The notes under the pieces were generated by a model. The model ran no database searches. It was not told where the DNA came from and saw nothing but the letters and a program-made list of their open reading frames with translations. A program made the translations under genes and the position numbers. A stretch of DNA of 64,000 bases from Protea cynaroides (taxonomy: Eukaryota; Streptophyta; Magnoliopsida; Proteales; Proteaceae): positions 90,011,534-90,075,533 of the forward strand of contig CM053271.1 in the NCBI GenBank assembly GCA_028583415.1. Direction: 5' to 3'. Of this stretch, positions 11,880 through 23,800 are shown piece after piece. How positions within the stretch are numbered: position 1 is the first letter of the stretch; each line of letters opens with the position of its first letter.

Positions 11880-14800
11880 CTGAGACTCTAGAAGTCATAG
11901 TCCTATTCACAAACTAAAGACAAAGTAAACTCAAAATAGGAAAAGGAAACCAATAAAGCAAACTAATAAACTTACTAGGAATCCATCAATCCACATGATT
12001 AACTAGTCAAAGCAATCAGTCAATAGTAACGTATTTTATATAATTACGCTAACAAATGTAAATAAAAGATTTCCTGAGAAGTGGGGAGGGGTAACATTTA
12101 GAGCAAGAGAAGTTGCACATTTGGTTCTTAAATAACCTGGAATAAGAAAGCATTTCCCTAAAACTTTCAGAGTAAAGGACTAGTAATGTGCAATCCTTAT
12201 GGAGGTCGTGAATGGGAAAAAAAAAAATCAGCTCAAGTGGTGGGAGATCGTGAATGGAAACCTATGTTCATGGCACTGCACATTTGCATGAAGTCAGTGT
12301 CGAAAGTCAAAACCGATCGGCCGGCAGAAGTTGGAGCATCTACTTGGTCTATTGAGGATGGTAACGATGTAGACATTGGTCTTACTCAGGATAGAATAAT
12401 CTGCCCCGGCGCTAAGGAAGTGGCTGCAGTTTCATGTAGTCAAAGAGTAGCTTGGTCTGTGCTCTTTTCCTCTCCAACAGCAAATATGGAGGCCTTCATT
12501 CCATTACATAAAGCCATGCTCGACGGTGGGAATAGTTCGATCAAATGCCCGGAAAATATCCTCGACCAGGAGGCAGCCAAGTAGAGTACCACAGTAGCTG
12601 GTCAGTTTGTTAGCTGCAGGCCCGCTTTCGAGTATGTGAAAAACTTGGTGATGCATCAGTGGAAGGTATCAGGTCATCTCGATGTCAACCTGCTAGGAAA
12701 TGACCTTTACATACTGTTTTAGCTTGGAAGATGACATGAGAAGAGTCCTTGAGGGGGGACCTTGGTATGTTCAACAGAAGCTACTCATCCTCCATCCTTG
12801 GAGCCCTTATTCTTGCTTCAAGAAGGTTGCCTTGAGTTCTATCCTAGTTTGGATAAACTTGCCCAATAGGGGGTGTGTTGGGCATTCCACTATTCACGGA
12901 TAGTTGGACTAAGACCAAGGAACAATTAGCTTATGCTTGGATGTGCATTGACTTATCGGCTGAGAAGGATCTATGAAGCTCTATTACTACTGCGATGATG
13001 GTTTTTCCTTCGAACAAGAAATAAGATTTGACTGGCGGCCCCTTGCTGCCCTCATTGTGAGGACTTCGGCCACACTCATAGTTGTCAAGGCGACAAGGCG
13101 ATCCAAGGTGTTTGGGGCCATCCTGGGCGCCTAGGCGCCTGCCTAGGCGACCAAGGCATTCCCAGTGCATTTTTTTTATTTCTAAAATATTAATGTTTAT
13201 ATATATGCAACATTCTACATAAATAATCAACATTTAAGACATAACTTAATTAATATGTGGTGTGGACCCAAGTTTACTAATGTACACTAAGACCTGGGAT
13301 TGTGTCTAGAGTTAAGTATATAATTATTTATGACTAACATTTGCGTACTTTTAACGAATTTGATCGGAGCGTAACTCCTTTAATATAGTTCGGATTCAAG
13401 CAATCTCGAATTCGTTGCAAAGCTAGCATAATTAGCTTTCCAACAAATCCGCGATTGCTTGAATCCAAATTATAATGAAGGAGTTATACTCCGGTCAAAC
13501 CTTGTTCGGAATACGGGAATGCTGTTTAAAGTCGTCTGAATGTAAATTATTTTTTGGGCATCAAAGCAAAAGATTATTTTGGCGCACTCTTGGTTTTTAG
13601 TGATGATTTATTATAATAAGATTTATAGAATTTTTATATTTAGAAAAAAGCCTAGCATTTAAAAGTTGAAAATCGCCCTCGCACCCAAAAATATGGTTTT
13701 TGTTCTTGAATAGGGGGGTTGACTTTTTTTCCTTCTGGAATTTGAATTTTAGACTATTTTTATTGGATTTAGGGGGGGAATTTACTTTTTATGAATAATA
13801 TCTTAGGTAAATGTTTACTTAAATGATATTAGTCATAAATAAGTACTGCCTGATAAATGTTGTTCCTGTCTGCCCTGGGCGACCGCCTTTCTCATGTACA
13901 CAAGGCGCCCTGGCGCCCAGGCTTATACAAACCGCCTGGACGCCTAGGCAACGCCTTGACAACTATGGCCACACTGCAAACCATTGTGCTTTGCATGTCT
14001 TGGATACACTGTGCATGGTTTCTGGCATTCTGGAACGCCGGAGTACAGCGAATGAGACGCGCTTGGGCAGGAAGGGATCGAAGTGAAGTACTGGAACCTG
14101 TATTCCCAATGGCAACCTCAACCCGATCTGAATTCCATTTCTCTGCCATTTTTAGTGCTGCAGCTCCTTCACAGGCGGGCGGGCGGTAGGGAACCAGGAA
14201 GAGGTGACCAGGAAGAGGTGGCAAGATCCATTCCACCTGATGCTGCTGTATTTTCAAATAACTTTTCAGAACAGTTCAGTCGCGCGAGCCTTCCTTGCTC
14301 GTTAGAGATTCTGTCACCTAGTGGTGAGACTCAGAGTAATGGGCACTTACAGATTGATAGCGACGTGGCTCAGCAAATGAGCAAATGACTTTCTTCCCTC
14401 CAAAGTATTACGAGGAAAGCATAGAGAATTTGGGGGATGGTCAGAGAGCACTTTCCCATGTTCAGTCAGCGGGCCCCCTCTTTTAACCCCATTGAGAGCT
14501 ATTCTAATGGTGGTTTGCCACCTGTTCTCCACTTCTCAAGTCTTTCACCCAATGACTTCTCCCATACAACCTTGCAAGCGTGTAAGGAAGAGTTTCAATG
14601 CTTGGGCGTGTACGAATTGGTTGGAGGAGACAGCCCATGCGGAAATTCTGGTTTCACCAATTCCAACCCAGGCTATGGAAATCAGGCTAGAGAGGCCTTT
14701 CTGCTCCTTCCTCCCTGCCCAGATCGTCCCATCTGGTTATTTCTCGAGGAAAGGTAAGAAGGGGAAGAAGCATAAGAAAAAGAGGATGGGGAAGGTAGTG

Positions 14801-17800
14801 GAAGTAGAGATGTAAATGGTTCTGGATTCTGCACGGATAGATTATTATCCGCATTCGAATCCGTCTATCAAAAACCCTATCCGAATCCAATCCGATATCT
14901 GCTGGATTTTCAAAAATCAATTTTGAATTCGAGTTCGAATTTTCACCGGAAATCTGATTAAAATCTGATTCGAATCCGAAGCTGCGATCAGTGAGAGAGA
15001 CTGTTTAATGTTTGCAAATTCTTGACATTTTTTTATTCTCCATTAATCAATAAATTACATAATAACGGAATCGAAATTGCAAAGGAACCCTCCCTGCACT
15101 TTCCTTTTCTTCTCCCATCTTTCCTCCGATTCGAATGCGGGATGACTATCGGAACTCTTTGCCATCTCCTTTAGATTCTCCAGAGGGAACAGACTCACCC
15201 ATCACAAACTATTACTCAATAAAATAGAAGAAGAAGAAGAAGAAGAAGAAAGCAGTAGGAATAAACATACTACAAACATAATATATTCACTTCTTGAAGG
15301 GTCTCCTGCCAAAGCATCAAGAAACTTTACTACGCCAAATCCCCTCCCAAATGGAAAATCTAAACTTTTTCTTCCCAATCGAGTTGTCGACCAACTTATC
15401 CCCTGTTTCAGTCACCGATTGACCAGATCTATTTATATGTAAAACCATAAAGAAGCAGCCAGGAATCTCTGTGTCGGAGACGGTGAAGAAAGACTTTATT
15501 TCTTTGACTATGGGTGGAATTAAGGAGTCTCCGTGTTTTCTCAGCTCCAGTCCCGATTATTCCGCTGAATGCAAATACAAAACCCTAAAGTGCAAAAGCT
15601 ACCTTAAAAAATTCTCCCCTCCCCCTCCATTCCCCTTCCATTCGATGATAACACCTGTCCCCCACTCCCAACGAAAAATACACACTATTCCTTCTTTTTT
15701 ATCGAATCGATCATAACCACTACCTACATTCCACGCCTTCCCCTTCCCTTCGATTATAGTATGTGACCCCCTTTCCTCTCCCTCTCCATTTAATTATAAC
15801 AACTGTCTCCCCACTTCCCTACCCCCTTATTTAGTAACCCATATTCTACTTTATATTATTATTATTATTTAATATTCCCAATATCTCATTTCCCAACTCC
15901 CTTACTTGATTATTTAATAATCCTATATCCCAAATTTCCCTCTATTCTTATATAAAGTAGCGAAATATAATAATGATAAGTTCGATTATTTCTATTATTC
16001 TAATAAAATAAAGGTAAAAGGGATCGAAGCAGATAATATCTGACTAAAAATGACATATCCAAATTCGCTTATGAGAAAGTCTCAAATATCCAAATCCACA
16101 TCCGAATGTGAATCAAATCGAATTCAGGTACCCTAAAGGAATTCGAATGCGAATCAAATCCGGATTTTCGGCTATCCATTTACATCCTTGAGTTGAAGAG
16201 CTTGTTGAGGTCGCAAGGTGGAGAGTCAGTCGAACCTGGTTAGGGATGGCTCGTTACAACCTCTTGTGGATGCATTCTCGATTGAACGATTAAGCGATCT
16301 CCCTTCAGCCATATTGGTCGCTGACCTCTCATTAGTTCATATACCAACTATTGAGCGACCATAAGATTTTTGTGATCAAAGTGACTGGAAGAAGCTTTAT
16401 ATGACTGCTTAGGGTTGTCGGAACAACTCCTGCATGAAGCTGAGGAATGGAAAAAGATTGGTTCGTTCCATGTATAGCCTAAGGATCATGAGCTGGTTGA
16501 ATGCGTCAATACATGAGATCTGCTCCATCTTTTCGGTAGATGAAGTGCGTGTTAAGTTGTGAATTTCTCTAGCTTGCTTTCAAATATGAAGTGCTAGTCC
16601 TAAAGGCCATGTAGACCAAAGTCAGGATTCAATGGACAAGGAACATTAAATAGATGGTAGTGATACTGAAGAAAATTCAGCTGTTATTGTTCGGAGTAGA
16701 AACCATGAAGGGCTAGGATTCCATGGATGAGGAATGTCAATCTAATGATGGTGTGACAACCATAGTTGTCAAGGTGACAAGGTGACCCTAGGCGTTGGAG
16801 GTCGTCCTAGGTGCCCGCCTAGGCAATGACCAAGGCCTTCCTAGTGTTTTTTTTTTGCCTAAAATATCAATGCTATATTTATGTTTATACTTTATATATT
16901 GTGTGCAATAATGCAATATGTTACATCAAAAACTAACATTTAACTATTTAATAAACAAAGAATGATTAAAGTATAAAATGTAGGAAATAAAAAAGCATAA
17001 TTATAATTAAAAAAAAAAGAAGCACAAAGCAATAAACTAAAAACATAATAGCATATAAAATAAAAAACAAGAGTGCAAGTCTATAATGCACGTAAAGAAC
17101 TAAAGATGTAAATTAGTCAATAAATATTATATTGTTATCTATTTACCTCCATGATGCTAAAATAAATGTATAGACTGTATGTACTCTATTCCTCAGTGGT
17201 TCAGTGGCAGAGCGGCCAAATGATACCTAACAGGATGTAGGTTTGAATCTACACCTAATTGAAGTTTTCTAAAAATCATAAATTATAAATATTAAAAATC
17301 TTGCATTACAAATATATGCAACAAGCCAACAAGACGAGAAATAGTGAAATGCTCATAGTCTCAATGTCTAAAATCAACCTAGGTCTTAGGCAATGCAATA
17401 AACAACTCAATAAAAAAAAAAAATCCATAACTAAATTCAAATTCTTTAAGTATCAAACATCAAATATCAACAAATAGAGGGTCAACTTGTTGTTCTTGCT
17501 GCTCCCCTTCTCTATCCTCCTCGGACATCAGACTAAAATCATCCTCAACATCTTCATCATCATTATTAACATCTTCTTCTTCAATATCTTCTCCATCTGA
17601 GTCATCTTCAACTGAACCCCTTCCCCTCACACGACATGCGTAGACATTGCTGGTAGATGTTTGCGCTCTTGTTACTCTAATGTGCCCCCCCAGCAAATGC
17701 TGATGCATCCATTGTTCTATTTACATCACCCCATCTGAGATCATCATGGACCGTATCCTCTTCTTGGCCAGTCATCCACTCAGAACTCCAGTCCAAGTCA

Positions 17801-20800
17801 TCTAGCACTAGGGGATCATAAGGTCTTGACTTCTCACGCTTTGCCCTAAACCTTTCTTGAAGGCGTCGATTATATTGGTCATAGACTAGATCATTCAAAC
17901 ATTGATGATCTAGTCTATTCTTCTTCTTGGTATGTATCTGAAATTATAAGCAATAAAGAATGTCATTCTTCTTTAAAAATAGATACAAAAAAAAGAAAAA
18001 TCTAATATTTAAAAAATAAATTTTTGTACTTAGTTTTTAGTACTTATGGATTCAAATATACTTCAATTGCGTTCGCAACCAGAAGCGGAGCAATATAGGC
18101 CTAAAATACGGAGTGCAATCTTCATAAGGTCTTCAGTATCTCTTCGATGTGTTGACCACCATTTCACTATAAAGTATAAAATACAAATTAATCCATTGTA
18201 AATAATAGTCAAACAATTAAACAACTTTTTAAAGTCATAAATTTCTTACAGGGGCTCACAAGATTTCTTTGTCTGATTGCCATTTCCAGTCCAAATGCAC
18301 CATCACATTGTTTATAAGTAGATGCCTCCCTAGAAATCTTGTCTTGCAAATTTGGGTCAAGCACCATTATTCTTAGTACTTCATTGAATGCATTTTGTAT
18401 TTTCCCTTGTTTACTAACATCATTCTTTGTGTACTCAAAGAATTTCCCAGGATTAAGAAACAAAACAGCAATATACAAAGGGCGCCCCATCTGGCACTCC
18501 CAGTGCTTCTCAATAATATTGATCACACTTTTTTCCGAAGTCTTCCTTTATTAGCAATGTTGAATTGTATACTTTTTTTTTTTTGCTTTTTTCATTGCTA
18601 GGTACACTCAGGCATTGTAGGATTCTCATCTCCATCCATAAGTCTCAATATAATAACAAGGGGCTGTAATGCTCTCAAACAATTTTACACATTATTCCAA
18701 AATTCAGTGGAAAGAATTGTTTCAGCTACTTTCATCCCTACTTTTGTCTTTGACATATTGCTTTTCATCCAATCATTAGAAATAAATAACTGTTTCAAAG
18801 CATCTTTGTTTTTCAACATGCTCTGAAGAGTCAAAAAAGATGTAGCAAATCTAGTAACTCCAGTTCTAATTAGTTCATTCCCTCTAATTCTTGCTTTCAT
18901 AGCCTAAAAAAGGCGAGTATGTCTATAAATAAAACATGTGACTCTTCTACCCCTTGCTATTGCCTCCTTGAATATCTTCAAATTTCCTATGACTTCCAAC
19001 ATAAGGTCTATACAATGTGCTTAAGGTCTATACAATGTGCTGCACAAGGCGTCCAATACAGTTGAGGCCTCTTGTCCATTAATAACTTCTTAGCTGCTTT
19101 ATAATTTGAAGCATTGTCTGTTATCATTTGGATAACATTCTCCTCTCCAATCTCATCAATTTTTTTATCTAGCAATTGAAACAACAAATTAACATCTTCT
19201 TTATGCTGGGATGCATCTATTGATACCATGAAATAGGTCCCCTCTGGACAATTAACAAGGAAGTTTATGAGATGTCTTCCTCTTCTGTCCGTCCATCCAT
19301 TAGACATGAGAGTACACCCATATTTCTTCCAATACATTTCATAATTTTTTTTTCATTTATGCAACTTGCTCCTATGCAGACTTCAAGAGAGGCACTTTCA
19401 ACTCATGATATGATGGAGGCTTGTATCCTGATCCATATTGTGCTACAAATTCAAGCATAACCTCGAAGTCTCTGCTCTTGACAACATTAAATGGAATCCC
19501 ACAATTATAAAACCACTGAGTAACATTGTTATCAACAATCTTCTTTTGTTTAGCTGATCTAAACCTGTTTTGCATGGTTGTTTATGTAAGTTTCTTGGGA
19601 TCCCGCCTCTCATCAACCAATTCTTCAGGAGTTCACCTCAAAAGAACATCTAAGGGTCTCCTTATTTATTGTTGGACCAAAGCATGCTTTCTTTTAGCAT
19701 TTGTTCCAAAGCTTGGGATAACTCTAGGAACAGATTCTTGCTCAGTTGGGGCCTACACTTGCCCTTCTTTTCATAGTTTTAAGTATCGATATGATACACC
19801 CCGTATCCATCGATACGTATCCGTATCGGCAGTGGTCGATACGATACTCTACGATATGTATCTCCTTTTTTAAACAAAGTGTATCCACATGTATTGAACC
19901 GATACGGCTCGATACACTTCGATACGGTCGATACACTCGATACATGTCGATACAAATATGTTTTCATTCTCGCAAAAAATAAGATACACTTACCGATACG
20001 GACTGATACACCTTGATACGATTGATACACACTTATATAACTTGATACAATTGATTTTTTTTTTACTTTTCTAGTCTTCTTCCTTATTGAAAACCTGCAG
20101 TTCACGGGAATCGAAGATTGTAGCTCATTGAATGTCATCAACTATATCTTTAATCCTTGGCAATATTTCAAGATTGCTTTTTATAGTTTTTTTTATGCTT
20201 AAAAATTGTGTTTTGCATGTTCCCAATCATTCCTGTGTGTATCTTACCCCGTATCCTAACGTATCTTAGCGTATCCATGATACGATACGATACGTCTCTT
20301 AAAATCGCCCGACCGATATGCTATTGATAGACGATATTTTAATCCTTGGTCTTCTTTCTTAAAAGACCAGGCTTGTTGCATTAAATGTTTAGTGCCTTTT
20401 TTTTTTTTTTTTCCTGTTTCTCCTTGTCAAAAACTAGCTGTATATGGATGTATTCTTTGAACATCTTTTAATAACTTATCTACTCTGTAGGGAAGTGCTG
20501 AGAGCCAAATGCTTCTGTTTTTTTTTTTTTGGTAAGAAGCCAAATGCTTGTTAGAGATTATGAAATGGGAAAAGCAGTAACTTTTCAATAAAGAATGCTG
20601 AACTTGAGGGAGGTCTATACATTATATGGATATAAAATGTAAGATGTGCAAAGCCAAGGTCTATTATTGCCCTTTGATTTATTACTCGCTTGTTTCAGGT
20701 TTGTGTTGCTTTGCAGCAAGTAATATAATCACAATATGAAATATAGTTGAGTAAGCATCAAAGAAATTCCCCATTAACCTATAATTTGTTAGCATGGATG

Positions 20801-23800
20801 TGTAGGTCATTGTGACACTACTTTAGGATTGTTTGATGCATGGTTTCAAGTATCAATAACAAACGCGCCGTATCTATACGATACACGCCTTATCAATACG
20901 ATACGCGCCGTATCGGCCAATATGTATTAGTGTTGACACTAGTCAATACGATATAGGTCGAAACATATCATATTTTATGAAAAATAAAGTGTATGGAAGT
21001 GTATCGACTGTATCGGTCCGATACAGCTCAGATACGTGTTGATACACCTTGATACAAAGGATATGTATCGGTACTCTTTTTTTTATACATTTTTAAACAT
21101 AAAAAAAAAAAAGAAGATAAAACAAACCGGTATACTGGTCGATACCGGCTCGATACATAGTCTTCTTAATCTTCTCTGATCTGCTTCACTTTTTGTATCG
21201 ATTTCAGATCTGATATCAGTATATCATTATTAAAGTTCATATAATCATTTTATATTATCAGATTTCATCAGTTACACATTTATATTCAATCTAGATTTTA
21301 TGTATGCAGTCCATATTTTTTTATTCAGTCCAGAATTGTATTATCAGTCTTGATCTGATATCAGTATATTAATTTCAGCCTCTCTACCAGTTTTAAACTT
21401 CAGTTTTCATATCAGTTATATATAAATCAAACCTGATTATATGCATAGATACACATTGTACTGATCTATATATAACTTATATATCAAATTTTGTCACATT
21501 TTCCTTTTTGATGTTGCTAATTATAATATTTTTATATTTTGAAATTGTGTTCTGTATGTTCCTTAATCATTTCTGTACGTATCTTGCCCCGTATCCATGC
21601 GTATTCATGATGTAAGAAACATTTTCCTTCTTAATGTTGTTAATTATAGAGTTTTTATGCTTTAAAATTGTGTTTTGTATGTTCCCTAATCATTTCTATG
21701 TGTATCATGCCCCGTATCCATGCGTATCCACCGTATCCATGATACGTCTCTTAAAATCAGCTGACCGATACAATATCGATACACGATACCTTAATCCTTG
21801 CTTCTTCTCCTCCATCCATGGATGTGTTTAAATCATCCAATGGATCATCCAAATCTAAGTTTGTCCTCTTCTTATTCTTTATCATAAAATCGTGCATCTC
21901 TTTAGATATTTGAACAGAAACCTTCGTACACTTGGCTACATCTCCAAAACCACCAGCCAAGTGTTGTTTCAGCCTTTTAATCCCTTGATTACAGTCTCTG
22001 CCACACAGAGTACATCTAACTACATTCTTATTGGCTAAGTCTGGCCAATAACCATATTTCCATCCAGGATCCTTTGATTTGGCCTTCCTGGCCGGATCTT
22101 TGCTTGGATCAATGGTTGAATTTGTTGTGTTTTCAGCAATGCTTGATGGGACACTCTCACCAATTCCAGTCATACTATAACAACAAAAATATTGAAGTAC
22201 TTGATTATCAAGAAGAAACAAGTAAAACCAGTTCAACAAGCATAATAACATAGATTTAACTTAAAACCTGTTCTTATGTAACATAACAAAACAGCTTCAT
22301 GTTCCATTTCATTTGTCATTCCACTGTTTAACTCACTCGGGCTGGTACTCTTTTAAACAACTTTTTCTCAGGTTGCACTATAATGTTTTCTCAGTACTTG
22401 GGGTTCATTTTAGACTACGAGAGTAATATATTGTAACCAATAACAGAATACAGCACTTTGCCGTTCATAATTGATTCATACTGTCTTCTTGAAGTCCTCT
22501 AAAATTTTTTTCTTTTTAAAACAGATCATAACATTTGTAACTCGTTTATGCATATCAGTCCTCTACTAACCTGTGTTTTAATACTAGCAGAGAAGAAAAG
22601 AGAAGAGAAGAGAACTTGCAAAGAATGAAAAAAAAAAAATGTCATTGCAGACAGAGAATGAAAAAAAAATAAAAAAATAAAACATTCGGACTTGTCTGTG
22701 ACTCTGTGATTGGCATACGAAAAAAAAAAGAAAAAAAAAAGCATCGTTGCAGAGAAAGAAATAAAACCAAGTTTTGCAATTAAAAAATAAAAAAAGGTCT
22801 CTGTAGTTGTGGAGGTTGCCGCAGAATCAGAGAAGAAGAAGATGGAGGAGAAGAAGAAGAAGGAAGTATTGGAGGAAAAGAACTCAATTGATGACTTGAC
22901 AATCGAAAAAAAAAAAACCCAGAGCATTGCAGCAAAAAAAAAAAAAAAAACATTCGGACTTGATGAAGAAGAAGATGAAGATGAAGAACTTAGTCCAGAA
23001 TCGAAAAAAAAGAAGAAAAAACAGAGTTACAGAAAAAAAAAATTCGGACTTAATGGAGAAGATGAAAAAGAAGAAGAAGAAGAAGAAGAAGAAGAAGAAG
23101 GAGAAGGAAAAGAAGACAGTAGCACGATATTGAAAAAAAAAAAAAAAAAAAAAGAAAACTATCGTTTCAGGGGTCGACGCAAGAAGAAGAAGAAGAAGAA
23201 AACAAACATTCGTACAAAATAAAAATATAAATTTACTAACTAATTTCTAAATCACATACCTGATTCAAGAAGTTGATGCCGACCATTGGAACTGGAAGAG
23301 GAATAGCTGAACTTCCAGGCTTGCAACAACCCTAATCGTCGTCGGAAGAGGAATAGACGAACATTGAGAGAAATTTTTCTGTTCTGATTTTCAAATGATT
23401 TTTGCCTCTCCATTGGTATATAAATATAATTGATTGCGTGTATTGGTCACAATATATTAGTGTATACCACACCAATCAAAAAGGTAAATTTAGAATCTAA
23501 TTAAAAAAATACAAATAATACAATAATAATAATCAGATATCATTGATTCCACAACCAATCTAAATATTACGTTTAGAATCTAAATTAAAAATTACAAATA
23601 ATATAAGAAAAGAAGAATATACAAGAGGGCCGCCCAGGAACACTAGGCGTCGAAGGCTCCCAAGGCGACAGCCTTCCTAGGCAGTCAGTCGCCTTTCAGA
23701 CTTCCACAAGGTGCCTGATCGCTCAGCTTGGACTGCTAGGCGACGCCTTGACAACTAATCTATGTATTTTGTCACCACTTATCTCAAGGGCAATCCTATT

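Larger units (their letters stand above)
3189..12054 (-). mobile_element. Minus-oriented Copia-type LTR element, coding capacity lost, with nested insertions
   Basis: Two related LTRs lie at 3189-3521 and 11791-12054 in the same orientation, flanked by the 5-bp target duplication AATGT (3184-3188 and 12055-12059). On the minus strand the right copy is the 5' LTR; next to it is TGGTATCAAAGCAG (11777-11790), matching the initiator-Met primer-binding site of Copia elements. Next to the left LTR is the polypurine tract of AGCTTGAGGGGGTGTTA. The left LTR has one substitution in its terminal TG. No gag or pol of this element was seen. Its interior is occupied by a tandem-repeat block, a forward Copia element (4098-8257), a LINE tail and a hAT MITE. 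It may be a non-autonomous (LARD-like) element. Confidence 0.82.
12090..14804 (+). pseudogene. LINE ORF1 (gag-like, DUF4283 plus zinc knuckle), split by a hAT MITE
   Basis: The region 12,640-12,900 encodes the DUF4283 pattern of plant LINE ORF1 proteins (FSLEDDMRRVLEGGPWYVQQ, then VWINLPN), in several frames with stops. A zinc knuckle follows: its first two Cys are at about 13,050-13,066, its His falls in the duplicated target at 13,069, and its last Cys is near 13,984, right of the MITE 13077-13967. Downstream is a Ser/Pro-rich tail ending in a Lys-rich stretch (GKKGKKHKKKRMGKVVEVEM) near 14,815. The ORF1 protein coats LINE RNA. This copy is dead and is interrupted again at 14805. Confidence 0.75.
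16761..23757 (-). mobile_element. Large hAT transposon with decayed transposase gene
   Basis: The left end CATAGTTGTCAAGGTG and right end CGCCTTGACAACTA are inverted repeats of the same family as the MITEs at 13077-13967 and 23990-24590, with matching CCTAGG/GGCGAC-rich subterminal sequence at both ends. A transposase gene lies on the minus strand. The length (7.0 kb) includes a nested 2.0 kb element. No 8-bp target duplication is visible (GTGACAAC left, ATCTATGT right), so the last bases at the right may be changed or the flank rearranged. Confidence 0.8.

Noticed and set aside
13857..14257. Overlapping ORFs on both strands around 13.9-14.3 kb as host genes
   Set aside because: They are frames of the hAT MITE end and LINE ORF1 tail.
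17190..17262. Functional tRNA gene
   Set aside because: The acceptor stem does not pair and no anticodon arm could be drawn; kept only as a tRNA-like segment.
22809..23222. 137-codon Lys/Glu-rich ORF, considered as a nuclear protein or eIF2-beta-like N-terminus
   Set aside because: It is made of A-runs and GAA repeats inside a hAT element; no eIF2-beta motif is present.
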